Assembly (NCBI RefSeq): GCF_000719515.1
Contig: NZ_JOGR01000011.1
Location: 62,001-126,000, forward strand
Origin: Glycomyces sp. NRRL B-16210
GTDB lineage: Bacteria > Actinomycetota > Actinomycetes > Mycobacteriales > Micromonosporaceae
Length of the DNA: 64,000 nt
Direction of reading: 5' to 3'
In this document: one piece after another, positions 1 through 7,635 of the stretch
Position numbering within the stretch: position 1 is the first letter of the stretch
Layout of the letters: each line of letters opens with the position of its first letter
Notes under the pieces: model-generated
What the model saw: the letters and a program-made list of their open reading frames with translations, nothing else
Databases searched by the model: none
Told to the model about the DNA's origin: nothing
Made by a program: the position numbers and the translations under genes

Positions 1-236
1 CGGAGCTCCTCTGTGCGCCGAGTCTCGCTGAGGCCCTTGACGAGCTCCTCGTACGGGTGGAACCACAGCAGCCGGGTGGTCAGCCCGTCGCACAGGCGCT
101 GCACCCGGGCCAGCGACTCGGGGTACCAGGAGAGCGGGCTCCGCTCCAGCGGCGGGCCGATCAAGTGCGCCCACCCGTCGCGGTCGAGGACGTCGGTGTG
201 CTCGCGGCACCACTGAACACGCTCGGGAAACTGCAT
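1..236 (-). CDS. Candidate immunity protein, partial (C-terminus outside window)
   Basis: An open frame on the minus strand starts with ATG at 236, two bases after the stop of the nuclease-toxin gene, and runs off the left edge of the window. About 78 residues are visible, beginning MQFPERVQWC and rich in Trp, Leu and charged residues; I recognise no domain. A small gene directly downstream of a polymorphic toxin gene on the same strand is usually the cognate immunity gene, so that role is inferred from position only. The spacing suggests translational coupling with the toxin, which would ensure co-production of antidote and toxin. Confidence 0.55.
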   Translation of the reverse strand, partial: MQFPERVQWCREHTDVLDRDGWAHLIGPPLERSPLSWYPESLARVQRLCDGLTTRLLWFHPYEELVKGLSETRRTEEL

Positions 237-238
237 GG

Positions 239-847
239 TCAATCGACGATCCTGACTATCACGGGCGTCCCGTACTCGACGCCTGCCTGGTCCATGGCGT
301 ACTTGAGGTCCTTACCGATCTTCCGTTGAGTATAAGCGTCCTCCCAGCTCAGGTTCGACGCATTGTCGGGGCCGCCGAGCTGGAGCTCGTGGATGTGGTC
401 GGGGTCCTGCCCCATCCCCTTGCTGCCCTCGCTGCCCTTGGGCGGGTCCATGACCGCGTATTTGCGCCGGACCTCCGCCTGGGCCGCGGGATCGCCGGTG
501 TGCTTCGCGGTCTCGCGGTTGATCGTCTCCTCGCGGTGCTTGCTGGTGACGCTGCGGTCCCGGGGGTTGACGTAGTCCCCGTCCTGGCCCTTGCGCTTGG
601 GCACCTTGTGCCGCACCAGCTTGCCCTCCGACCCGAGCTTCTCGAGCGCCCTGGCCTTCCGGTCGAACGTGCGCTTCGACATCCCGCGGGTGCGGCGCAG
701 CTCGATGACCACCGGGTCCTTGCCGTTGTTCTTCGCCCCGCCCTTGGCGGTGCGGAACACCTTGACGTCGTCGAGGGTCGCTGCCACGACCCTCGCGCAC
801 CTCTGGTTGTGCGCCTTGCGGTTCCGCGCCTTCCGTGCCCTAGCCAT
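239..847 (-). CDS. HNH-like nuclease toxin domain protein (ESX-associated)
   Basis: A protein of 202 residues, very basic in its first two thirds (many Arg/Lys). Near residues 147-165 it carries DPDHIHELQLGGPDNASNL, which resembles the metal-binding core of HNH/GHH-type polymorphic toxin nucleases: His pair, then a GG-P-D-N loop. It has no signal peptide and no WXG domain of its own. The ATG at 845-847 overlaps the stop of the upstream WXG100-like protein by 8 bp, so the two are translationally coupled. I infer that the upstream protein provides the secretion/delivery module and this one the toxic activity. The alternative is that both were once one polypeptide, now split by frameshift. Nuclease assignment is moderate; target (DNA or RNA) is unknown. 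Confidence 0.65.
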   Translation of the reverse strand: MARARKARNRKAHNQRCARVVAATLDDVKVFRTAKGGAKNNGKDPVVIELRRTRGMSKRTFDRKARALEKLGSEGKLVRHKVPKRKGQDGDYVNPRDRSVTSKHREETINRETAKHTGDPAAQAEVRRKYAVMDPPKGSEGSKGMGQDPDHIHELQLGGPDNASNLSWEDAYTQRKIGKDLKYAMDQAGVEYGTPVIVRIVD

Positions 848-1334
848 TGAGCACCATGTCGATCGCCATGCCGATGAGTTGGTCGACGATCATCCCGGTG
901 ATGATCTTGAAGATCGGGATCTGCGCGAGCGAGGCGCCGAAGGTCACCGCCGCGGTCGCGATGGCCTGCGCGATCTGGAAGGCGAGGATCACCAGCTGCA
1001 CGATGACCTGGACCTTCAACGCGAGCACCACGCCCGCGGCGATCGTCAGGCCGATGTTGATGAGGTTGGTGGGGTTCGCGGCGTCGGCGATGTTCCGCAC
1101 GGCCGACTCCGCGTCGTCCCACTCGGAGCGGAAAGCGTCGATCTCCGCACCGAAGTTGTTGTCCAGCAGCGTGCTCGCCGCCGCGTTCAGCGACTCGACC
1201 CGGCCGGAGATCTGGTCGGCCATGCCCGTCCACTCGCCGGCGAGGTTGAAGATCGACTCCTCGTCCGACTCCGGCCAGTTGTAGCCGAGCATGTTCAGCA
1301 GTCCGGCGAGTTCCGAGGGCAGTTGCAGGCCCAT
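840..1334 (-). CDS. WXG100-like N-terminal delivery-domain protein
   Basis: A protein of 164 residues starting MGLQLPSELAGLLNMLGYNW. This start resembles the helical WXG100-like N-terminal module of large actinobacterial toxins such as CpnT-type proteins. Helical segments run to about residue 95 and include a WDDAES motif. A hydrophobic, Ala/Ile/Val-rich stretch follows (about 95-160), which in such toxins precedes the toxin domain. Here the protein ends with that segment and the nuclease lies in the next gene, overlapping by 8 bp. The Shine-Dalgarno GGAGG (minus strand, about 1345-1349) sits inside the 12-bp palindrome GGAGGTACCTCC, so it could be masked in mRNA. Likely exported by an ESX system encoded elsewhere. 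Confidence 0.65.
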   Translation of the reverse strand: MGLQLPSELAGLLNMLGYNWPESDEESIFNLAGEWTGMADQISGRVESLNAAASTLLDNNFGAEIDAFRSEWDDAESAVRNIADAANPTNLINIGLTIAAGVVLALKVQVIVQLVILAFQIAQAIATAAVTFGASLAQIPIFKIITGMIVDQLIGMAIDMVLNG

Positions 1335-1372
1335 CAGGGAGGTACCTCCTCAGTTCCGGGGGCGGGGCGCGA

Positions 1373-1699
1373 TCAGGTTCCGAGCTCCCCGAGCAGCTCG
1401 TTGAAGACTTGGGCCACCTCGTCGTCGGCGGCCTGGTGGTTCTCGGCCATCTCCCGGACCGACTGCGCGTAGTCGGCGAGCTCCTCGATGTTCGTCGAGA
1501 AGCACTCGGTCAGCGCCTCGGTGCACGCCTGGTGCGCGATGCCGACGAGCATGCCGATCTCGTCGCCGCCGAAGGCGTCCGCGAACTGGTCGAGCGCGCC
1601 GGTGAACTGGTCGAGGAGGCCCTGGACCTCGTCCTTCGCGGCGTCGAGCCGGTCGGCGGCCTGGTGGAAGGAGTCGGGATCGATGTCGAAGCTCGCCAT
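1373..1699 (-). CDS. EspC-like ESX secretion-associated protein
   Basis: A protein of 108 residues, wholly alpha-helical in appearance and acidic, with a helix-turn-helix hairpin layout and no signal peptide. Length, composition and the start MASFDIDPDSFHQAADRLDA match the EspC/WXG100-related family of type VII secretion partners (about 100 residues). It lies between the YbaB-like gene (2-bp gap) and the WXG100-like delivery gene on the same strand, the usual order in small actinobacterial toxin loci. A GGGAG ribosome-binding site lies in the end of the upstream gene. Family-level assignment is good; its exact role as secretion chaperone or co-substrate is inferred. Confidence 0.65.
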   Translation of the reverse strand: MASFDIDPDSFHQAADRLDAAKDEVQGLLDQFTGALDQFADAFGGDEIGMLVGIAHQACTEALTECFSTNIEELADYAQSVREMAENHQAADDEVAQVFNELLGELGT

Positions 1700-1701
1700 G
1701 G

Positions 1702-2103
1702 CTATCGGCTCCCGTGGAGCTTGCTCATGACGTCGCTGATCGAGGCGCTCATCGCCTGGAACTGGCGCAGGGACCGGTCCTGGATCTCCGCCATCGACTC
1801 GTTGATCGCCTCGAGGTCGGGCGGCGGTTCGTCGCCGCCCATCGCCTGGGCCCGTTCGTCCAAGGCGGCGTTAACGACCCGCTTGACCTCCTCGAACACG
1901 AACTGCGACCCCGAGCGCATGATGCTCGGGTCGGCCTCGAGTTCGTCGATGCGGCCCTCGGGGCCGACCGTCACGCGCAGGAGCCCGTCGGCGCCCTCGA
2001 CCGTCACCGGTTCGACCTGGTTCGCCTCGGGGGATTCGACCGCGTCGCGCAGCGCCGCCCGAGCGTCCGACAACTGCTGCGCGATGGCTTCCTCACCGAA
2101 CAT
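1702..2103 (-). CDS. YbaB/EbfC-family protein of the ESX toxin locus
   Basis: A protein of 133 residues. I chose the ATG at 2103 because GGAGA lies five bases upstream (minus strand), while the frame extends further 5' without a credible start. The pattern is a helical N-terminus (MFGEEAIAQQLSDARAAL), a central beta-rich part around VTVGPEGRIDELE, then a long helix. This is that of YbaB/EbfC nucleoid-associated proteins, which commonly head ESX effector loci in actinobacteria. It is the first gene of the minus-strand locus (YbaB-like, EspC-like, WXG100-like, nuclease, candidate immunity). Its role there is not established; DNA binding or chaperoning are both possible. Confidence 0.65.
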   Translation of the reverse strand: MFGEEAIAQQLSDARAALRDAVESPEANQVEPVTVEGADGLLRVTVGPEGRIDELEADPSIMRSGSQFVFEEVKRVVNAALDERAQAMGGDEPPPDLEAINESMAEIQDRSLRQFQAMSASISDVMSKLHGSR

Positions 2104-2260
2104 GCGTTCTCCGATCACGTTGAGCGATTTGAGATGACCCCATAATATGACAGCCTCTCGCATGTTGCTGTCCACCGAATTGCCTCGTGCGCAATGGGTC
2201 TCATGTGAGACGGGGTACGCGGGGGGCCGGTGTGGACGCGGGGCCGTAGCCTTCCTGTTC

Positions 2261-3289
2261 ATGACCGACGCCGAAGTGGTCTCCGCCGCGCACGATGCGA
2301 CCGACGCCTCGCCGCGCCGGCCTTGGCACCGGTCGCGCCCGCTGCGGTTCCTCTCCTGGGCCGGGACCGCCGGAGTCGTCGTCTATACCTTGGTTCGGCT
2401 TTTCGGACTCGAGACCGGCTGGCTCTTGTCGACTACCGTCGCCTTCGTGCCCTACTTCGTCATTGCCGCCCTCGTCGGCGCGGGACTGCAAGCGGCCCTG
2501 CGGCACTGGCTCGCCGCCGCGGTGACCGGCGTCGCCGTCCTCGCCCTGGCCGCGGTGCTCGTCCCGCGCGTCCTCGCCGACGAGCAGCCCGCCGCCGCGG
2601 GCACCGCGATCACGGTGATGTCGGTGAACCTCTATGTGGGCCAGACGGACCTGGCGAAGGTCGTCGCACTCGTCGAGGAGCACCGGCCCGACCTCCTCAG
2701 CGTCCAGGAGCTCACTCCCGGTGCGGCCGAAGGGCTCGCCGAACTCGGACTCGAAGACCTGCTGCCCCACACCGTGCTCGAACCCGACGAGCTCGCCGTC
2801 GGCACCGGCCTGTACTCCGCGCACCCCCTCGTACGCCTCGAATCGGTGGGCCGGAACGGCATCTTCCACCAGATCGGCGCCGAGGTCGACCTCGGCGCCG
2901 ACCGCGTGCGCATCATGGCCGTCCACACCGCCGCGCCAGTCTCCCCCGACCGGATGCCCTTGTGGGAAGCGGACTTCGCCGCCCTGCCGCTGCCCGACGG
3001 CGGCATCCCGTGGATCCTCGCCGGGGACTTCAACGCCACCCTCGACCACGACAACATGCGCGACCTCCTGGCCGCCGGCTACGTCGACGCCGCCGAGGCC
3101 ACCGGCAAAGGGCTCCAAGCCACCTGGCGCCCCACCGAAGGCGGCCGCCTGTGGGGACTGCTGCGCCCGCCCGCGATCGCGCTCGACCACGTGATCGCCG
3201 AGGAGGGCATTGCCGTCCTCGACTGGCAGGTCCTCGACAAGTCCGGCAGCGACCACGCCCCGGTCCTCGCGCACCTGCGCCTGCCGTGA
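2261..3289 (+). CDS. Membrane-anchored endonuclease/exonuclease/phosphatase family protein
   Basis: A protein of 342 residues from the ATG at 2261; an upstream extension in frame is possible but looks non-coding. The N-terminal third has three hydrophobic helices (about residues 25-45, 55-75 and 80-100). The remainder is an EEP-fold domain: MSVNLYVGQ, then DLLSVQEL (metal-ligand Glu), AGDFNATLDH (Asp/Asn of the active site) and a final GSDHAPVLA (catalytic His pair). Such proteins are usually anchored with the catalytic domain outside the membrane and hydrolyse phosphodiesters; the substrate is unknown. It is divergent from the ESX locus, with 157 bp between them. Confidence 0.8.
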   Translation: MTDAEVVSAAHDATDASPRRPWHRSRPLRFLSWAGTAGVVVYTLVRLFGLETGWLLSTTVAFVPYFVIAALVGAGLQAALRHWLAAAVTGVAVLALAAVLVPRVLADEQPAAAGTAITVMSVNLYVGQTDLAKVVALVEEHRPDLLSVQELTPGAAEGLAELGLEDLLPHTVLEPDELAVGTGLYSAHPLVRLESVGRNGIFHQIGAEVDLGADRVRIMAVHTAAPVSPDRMPLWEADFAALPLPDGGIPWILAGDFNATLDHDNMRDLLAAGYVDAAEATGKGLQATWRPTEGGRLWGLLRPPAIALDHVIAEEGIAVLDWQVLDKSGSDHAPVLAHLRLP

Positions 3290-3413
3290 CCGCCGCCGCT
3301 GATCCTATAGGATTCACCGCGTCGCGGACGATCCGGCGAATGCGATGAATCCTGTCGGGCCCGGTCGTCATAGTGGAGGAAGCACCCGCATCCCCGCTAC
3401 CGAAAGGCCCGCC

Positions 3414-3980
3414 ATGCGCAAGCTCATCGTCACCGCGTTCGTCTCCGTCGACGGCGTCATGGAAGCGCCCGGCGGCGAGCCCGGGTACCGCAACACCGGC
3501 TGGACGTTCAAGGACATCGAATTCGTCCCCGAGGCCTACGAGCTGAAGACCCGCGAGCAGGACGAGGCCGGCGCGCTCCTCATCGGCCGCGTCTCCTACG
3601 AGGCCTTCGCCCCCGTGTGGCCCACCATGACCGAGGAGTTCGCCGGCTACAACGCCATGCCCCGCTACGTCGTCTCCACCACCTTGAAGGAGCAGGACGA
3701 GCGCTGGCCGGCCACGATCCTGCGCTCGGTCGAGGAGGTCGCGGCGCTCAAGGAGACCGAGGGCGGCCCGATCAGCGTCCACGGCAGCGCCACCCTCGGC
3801 AAGAGCCTCGCCGACGCCGGACTGGTCGACCAGTACAACCTGCTGGTCTTCCCCAAGCTCCTCGGCGCGGGCAGGCGCCTGTTCAGCGACGCCGACAAGG
3901 ACGCCGCGAAGCTGTCGCTCGTCGAGCACGAGGTCTACCGCAACGGCATCCAGAAGCAGGTCTTCGCGGTCGTGCGCTGA
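3414..3980 (+). CDS. Dihydrofolate reductase family protein (RibD C-terminal-like)
   Basis: A protein of 188 residues with the DHFR/RibD C-terminal fold: MRKLIVTAFVSVDGVMEAPG at the start, LLIGRVSYEAF (nucleotide-binding helix), KYVVST-like YVVSTTL and the late GSATLGKSL/ LLVFPKLLGAGRRLF motifs typical of YyaP/YwjB-type proteins. A GAAAGG ribosome-binding site lies seven bases upstream of the ATG. These proteins are NADPH-dependent reductases of mostly unknown substrate and are not the housekeeping FolA. It converges with the GNAT gene; the 42-bp gap is GC-rich and can form a hairpin. A second, frameshifted member of the family lies at 43434-44058. Confidence 0.8.
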   Translation: MRKLIVTAFVSVDGVMEAPGGEPGYRNTGWTFKDIEFVPEAYELKTREQDEAGALLIGRVSYEAFAPVWPTMTEEFAGYNAMPRYVVSTTLKEQDERWPATILRSVEEVAALKETEGGPISVHGSATLGKSLADAGLVDQYNLLVFPKLLGAGRRLFSDADKDAAKLSLVEHEVYRNGIQKQVFAVVR

Positions 3981-4022
3981 CCTCCGGGCGAGGGCCCGGG
4001 CCGGACCCGCTCCGGCCGGGCC

Positions 4023-4568
4023 TCAGCCGAAGTCCGGCGCGAGGCGGTCCTTCGGCAGGCTCAACCGCTCCAGCGGGTAGGCGCGCCCGCCCAGTTCCAG
4101 CTCCGCGGTCTCGCCGTCCGCGGTGAACCCGTAGCGCTCGTAGAAGCCGCGCCCGATCGTGTTGCCGACCAGTTCCCACACCCGGATCGGCGCGAGGCCG
4201 CGCTCGCCCAGCCAGCGGTGGCCCTCGCGCAGGAGCGCGTAGCCGGCGCCGCGTCCCCAATGGTCGGGCTGGACGTAGATCGCCCACACCTCGCCGGGCT
4301 CGCCGGGGCCGGCGGCCTCCTCGGTGCACTCGCGGCGGTCCCAGCCGAAGGTGGCGAAACCGATCACGTTGGGGCCCTTTTCGGCCACCAGGGTCAGCAC
4401 GTGCTCGCGCCGGGCGGCGAGGGAGCGCACGAACGAGTCGCCGGGCTCTTCGGGCAGTCCTGCCAGGAACTCTGCGGCGACGATGCCGGAGTAGGCGGCA
4501 CGCCAGGAGGCGTTCTTGGCCTGCACGATCTCATCGGCGTCTGCGGGGCCTCCGGTTCGGATCCTCAT
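4023..4568 (-). CDS. GNAT-family N-acetyltransferase
   Basis: A protein of 181 residues. The GNAT fold is clear: strand-loop MRIRTGGPADADEI at the start, VWAIYVQPDHWGRGAGYALL with the acetyl-CoA-binding R-G-x-G-x pyrophosphate loop near residues 100-112, and the C-terminal NTIGRGFYERYGF motif. I placed the start at ATG 4568; an in-frame ATG 27 bp upstream is also possible. Substrate cannot be inferred; the arrangement resembles small-molecule or protein N-terminal acetyltransferases. It is monocistronic and converges with the DHFR-like gene. Confidence 0.8.
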   Translation of the reverse strand: MRIRTGGPADADEIVQAKNASWRAAYSGIVAAEFLAGLPEEPGDSFVRSLAARREHVLTLVAEKGPNVIGFATFGWDRRECTEEAAGPGEPGEVWAIYVQPDHWGRGAGYALLREGHRWLGERGLAPIRVWELVGNTIGRGFYERYGFTADGETAELELGGRAYPLERLSLPKDRLAPDFG

Positions 4569-4655
4569 GTCTACCAACCGTGCCCGAAGGTCCACAAGAA
4601 AGCAACCGCTAAGGCGGTAAGAATTGCGTCGGCAACCCGTTCGTGCAGAAAACGT

Positions 4656-5633
4656 CTAGGCGACCGGTGACTCGAGGAGCCGCAGCTCCCGCGCGGTGGC
4701 GTCCACGGCGGCCAGCGTGCCGATCGGCATGGGCAGGTTCGGCCCGGTATGTCCGAAGTCGACTCCGGCGAGGACGGGGAGGTCGCGGCCCTCCAGCACG
4801 TCGAGCACGATCTCCTTGACGCCCACCAGGGTCCCGTCGGGGAGGTCCCGGTCGGAGATCCCGATGGGAATGCCCACGACCATCGCGCCGATCCGGTCGA
4901 AGACCCCCTGCATCCGCAGGACGTGCAGCTGGTTCCACACGTGGCCGAGGTTGCGGCCCACGTCCTCCCAGAAGAACACCGCGCCGTCCCAGGTCTCGGG
5001 GGCGAGGGCGTACGGGGAGGCCTGCACGTTGATGAGCCGGTCGAGCAGCCCGCCGACCAGTCGCCCGGTGGCCGAGCCGGGTTTCCAGGTCTCCCAAGTG
5101 TTGTGGGCCGGGAGGGCGACCTCGTCGATCTCGCCGGTGAGCAGCCCGCGGACCAGGTCGCGGACGACGGCGTGGCGCTCGGGGCCGGCGTCCCAGAAGT
5201 GCGCGCTCAGGCCCGGCGCGAAGTCGGCGTGCATCCCGACCAGGCCCGTCTGGGAGTGGAAGGCGAGGTGGAGCGCGGTGATGTCACTGAAGCCCAGGAG
5301 CGGCTTGGGGTCGCGGCGGATCGCGTCGTAGTCGATGCGGTCGAGGTAGGCGGAGGTGGCGTTGCCGCCGTCGAAGGGGATGATCGCCCGCACGTCGGGG
5401 TCGGCGAGCAGGGTGTTGAGTTCGGCCGCCTGCGCCTCGGGCGGGGCCGAGCGCCAGAAGTGGTGGCCGCCGGCCTTGGCGAGGTCCGAGACGCGGACGT
5501 CGAAGCCCATGCCCTCCAGGGCCGCCACGGAGGCGTCGAGGGATTTGCGCGGGTCCGGCAGGACCGGGCCCGAGGGGGCGGCGATGGCGACCGTGTCGCC
5601 GGGGTGGAGTCGTTTGGGGCGCAAGGGTTCCAT
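4656..5633 (-). CDS. LD-carboxypeptidase family protein (peptidase S66, MccF/LdcA-like)
   Basis: A protein of 325 residues. S66 hallmarks are present: the N-terminal LHPGDTVAIAAPSGPV, the nucleophile Ser in LLGFSDITALHLA, a Glu in FFWEDVG, and the catalytic His in DFGHTGPNLPMPIG. Members cut the L-Ala-D-Ala type linkage in murein tetrapeptides (LdcA) or cleave microcin C-like nucleotide peptides (MccF); the sequence alone does not decide. The ATG at 5633 has GGAGG eight bases upstream, preferred over an ATG five codons earlier. No signal peptide, so cytoplasmic. It follows a membrane-protein gene on the same strand with an 84-bp gap. Confidence 0.85.
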   Translation of the reverse strand: MEPLRPKRLHPGDTVAIAAPSGPVLPDPRKSLDASVAALEGMGFDVRVSDLAKAGGHHFWRSAPPEAQAAELNTLLADPDVRAIIPFDGGNATSAYLDRIDYDAIRRDPKPLLGFSDITALHLAFHSQTGLVGMHADFAPGLSAHFWDAGPERHAVVRDLVRGLLTGEIDEVALPAHNTWETWKPGSATGRLVGGLLDRLINVQASPYALAPETWDGAVFFWEDVGRNLGHVWNQLHVLRMQGVFDRIGAMVVGIPIGISDRDLPDGTLVGVKEIVLDVLEGRDLPVLAGVDFGHTGPNLPMPIGTLAAVDATARELRLLESPVA

Positions 5634-5717
5634 GCGGGCTGCCTCCATGGGGACGGGTCCGGGGCCGGGACCAGCCTACGGCGGTCCCGACCCCGGCGCA
5701 ACGCCACTGTGCAAGCG

Positions 5718-6794
5718 CTATCGGGAGGCGTTCGCGGGCACGCGGGCCTCGACCGCGCCGGGAAGCGGGTCCGCCCTGCGGGCCTTGCGGATCGTGAAGG
5801 CGATCCCGGTCGCGGCGACGAGCGCCGAGGCGGCGAACGCGGCGAGGGTGGCCGCGTCGGGGGCGATGAACGACTGGCCGCGCACGGCCTGCCACGCCGT
5901 GGTCGCGAAGATCCCCAGGTAGCCGAGGGCGAACCAGCGCACGACCGCGGCGCGGACCTTCTCGTCGCGCAGCCAGGCCCTGCGGGCGGCGAAGTAGCCC
6001 AGGAGCATCGCGAGGCCGATGAGCACCTGGATGCCGTGCAGGCCGATGAAGTGGGAGACGCGCATGTCGCCGCCGGTGGTGGACCAGCCGGTGAGGAACA
6101 TGCCGTTCCCGTCGAGGTCGCCGACGCCGTGCCCGGCGTTGAGCGCGACCTCGTCCCCGTTGCCGTCCAGGACGGTGCGCTCGCCCTGGCCGCCGACGGT
6201 GACGATGAAGAACGCCGCGAACATGCCCAGGCTCGACAGGAGCAGCCCCCAGCGGACGACGGCGGTGACGGCCCGGTCGCCGATGCGCTGGAACAGGACG
6301 AGGACCGCTATGGCCGCGTTCGCCATGAACATGACCGGCACGAACTGGAACGCCAGCTGCACGACCTGGTTGAACGGGTCCTCGGAGGTGTTGAAGTGGC
6401 TGTAGGTGCCGGCCGCGGCGGCGGCGACGATGACGGCGACCTCGGCGGCGCTGATGAGGGCGAAGAGGGTGCCGAAGACCCAGCCGGTGCGCCGCAGCCG
6501 CGTCATGTGCGACAGCAGCCAGGCGAGCGAGAGGCAGTAGGCGAAGAAGGAGAACCCGAACTTGAAGGCCTTGATCCACACGCTCTCGCCCATGAGGGTG
6601 CGGTCGTCGAAGGGGACGGCGGCGAGCGAGGCGAGGGCGACCAGGCCGCAGGCGATGCCGAGGACGACGAGGGGGCGGTGCCAGCGCCGGTCGCCGGAGG
6701 TGAGGGCCAGGCCGGAGGCGGCGGCCCTGTCGTTGAGGGAGGTCCGGCCGGTGCGGCGGTGCCGGGCCGGTGCGGTGGGGGATGCGGTGCTCAT
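5718..6794 (-). CDS. Polytopic membrane protein of unknown function
   Basis: A protein of about 358 residues with roughly eight hydrophobic segments. They include PLVVLGIACGLVALASLAAV near the start, FGFSFFAYCLSLAWLLS, a long AAEVAVIVAAAAAGTYSH stretch, and three near the C-terminus. A conserved-looking hydrophilic segment contains FNTSEDPFNQVVQ between two helices. I do not recognise a family; there are no transporter or enzyme motifs. The start is uncertain: ATG 6794 has no strong ribosome-binding site, and an in-frame ATG at 6830 is an alternative. It is followed on the same strand by the LD-carboxypeptidase gene, and it is divergent from the truncated phosphatase. Confidence 0.7.
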   Translation of the reverse strand: MSTASPTAPARHRRTGRTSLNDRAAASGLALTSGDRRWHRPLVVLGIACGLVALASLAAVPFDDRTLMGESVWIKAFKFGFSFFAYCLSLAWLLSHMTRLRRTGWVFGTLFALISAAEVAVIVAAAAAGTYSHFNTSEDPFNQVVQLAFQFVPVMFMANAAIAVLVLFQRIGDRAVTAVVRWGLLLSSLGMFAAFFIVTVGGQGERTVLDGNGDEVALNAGHGVGDLDGNGMFLTGWSTTGGDMRVSHFIGLHGIQVLIGLAMLLGYFAARRAWLRDEKVRAAVVRWFALGYLGIFATTAWQAVRGQSFIAPDAATLAAFAASALVAATGIAFTIRKARRADPLPGAVEARVPANASR

Positions 6795-6890
6795 GGAGGC
6801 AACGCTATGAAGTTTCCCGTTGCCGCACATTGATGCAGACCGCCGAAAACATGGTGGGGCCAGCGGTACCGGCCCCGGTACGCTGCGGCG

Positions 6891-7124
6891 ATGGGAACGG
6901 TCTACGTGGTGCAGCACGGTGAGAAGCGGCGTCTGCCGGGAGACCCGGGCCTGACCGGGCGCGGCCGGGAGCAGGCGGAGCGGGCCGGGGTGTGGCTGCG
7001 GGACAAGGGCCTTAGGGCGGTCTTCGCGAGCCCGCTGCTGCGGGCCCGGGAGACCGCGTGCGGGCTCCAGGTGCAGGCTGGCCGGGCCGGTGCCTGCGGT
7101 GGGAGGATTTCTCGATGGGCATGA
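6891..7124 (+). pseudogene. Truncated histidine phosphatase (phosphoglycerate mutase-like) remnant
   Basis: The first 55 residues look like the N-terminus of a histidine phosphatase: MGTVYVVQHGEK carries the R-H-G-type motif with Gln in place of Arg, followed by LTGRGREQAERAGVWL and FASPLLRARETA. The frame then loses similarity and stops at 77 residues, whereas the family is about 190-230 residues and needs a later catalytic Glu/His that is absent here. Its 3' end overlaps the next gene by 10 bp. Truncation, plus the unusual QHG, suggests a decayed gene. An expressed short peptide is possible but unlikely to be an active phosphatase. Confidence 0.6.
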
Positions 7125-7555
7125 TCGACAACAGCGGTGCCGACCCGATCCACTACGTGAGGTTCCAAGCGGTGCAACGGAATCAGCGAGGCCACTTCAC
7201 TGGAGTGTTCGGGCTGGTCAACACTCTCGCGAAAGAGGGGAAATTGACGGAGGAACAGGAGTCGTTCCGCCGCCGGAACAACGACTGGTACAACGAGGCC
7301 TACCCCGACCCTTCGACGGTGGACCCGACCGTCTATGACCACGAGGTGAACCCTGGGGCCGCGGCCTGGTTCAAATCCTCGGCCACGCACCTCATCGAGC
7401 GGGTGCCCGCTTACCTGGAGATCCTGACCGCCCACGGTGTCGAGTGCCGGACTGTACGTTCTGCCGATCCTGGCCGTGTGGTCTACGAAGACGAAGTACA
7501 GATCGTGGTCGTACCGCACGACGGCGCAGCGGGAGCCGTAACTCGCCAGACCTGA
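7115..7555 (+). CDS. Conserved hypothetical actinobacterial protein
   Basis: A protein of 146 residues starting MGMIDNSGADPIHYVRFQ, with a GGGAGGA ribosome-binding site seven bases upstream of ATG 7115. It has no signal peptide or membrane segment. The middle holds a Tyr/Asn/Trp-rich helix (RRRNNDWYNEAY), then AAAWFKSSATHLIERVPAYLEILTAHGV split over two helices, and the C-terminus ends with GRVVYEDEVQIVVVPH. The last pattern is shared by small uncharacterised proteins I associate with streptomycetes, but I cannot name a family. It begins inside the 3' end of the truncated phosphatase, suggesting that the junction is a recombination scar. Confidence 0.65.
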   Translation: MGMIDNSGADPIHYVRFQAVQRNQRGHFTGVFGLVNTLAKEGKLTEEQESFRRRNNDWYNEAYPDPSTVDPTVYDHEVNPGAAAWFKSSATHLIERVPAYLEILTAHGVECRTVRSADPGRVVYEDEVQIVVVPHDGAAGAVTRQT

Positions 7556-7635
7556 CGAACTGCTGCCACTCACTACGCGGGTTCAGTGCGGGCTTCTCCT
7601 TGCGCGTTCATTCCGGCGTAACGAGGATGTGACGA

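Noticed and set aside
4749..6833. Long open frame on the plus strand opposite the LD-carboxypeptidase and membrane-protein genes
   Set aside because: Composition is low-complexity Arg/Gly/Glu-rich, there is no ribosome-binding site, and both minus-strand genes show family motifs or membrane helices. Such shadows are usual at this GC content.
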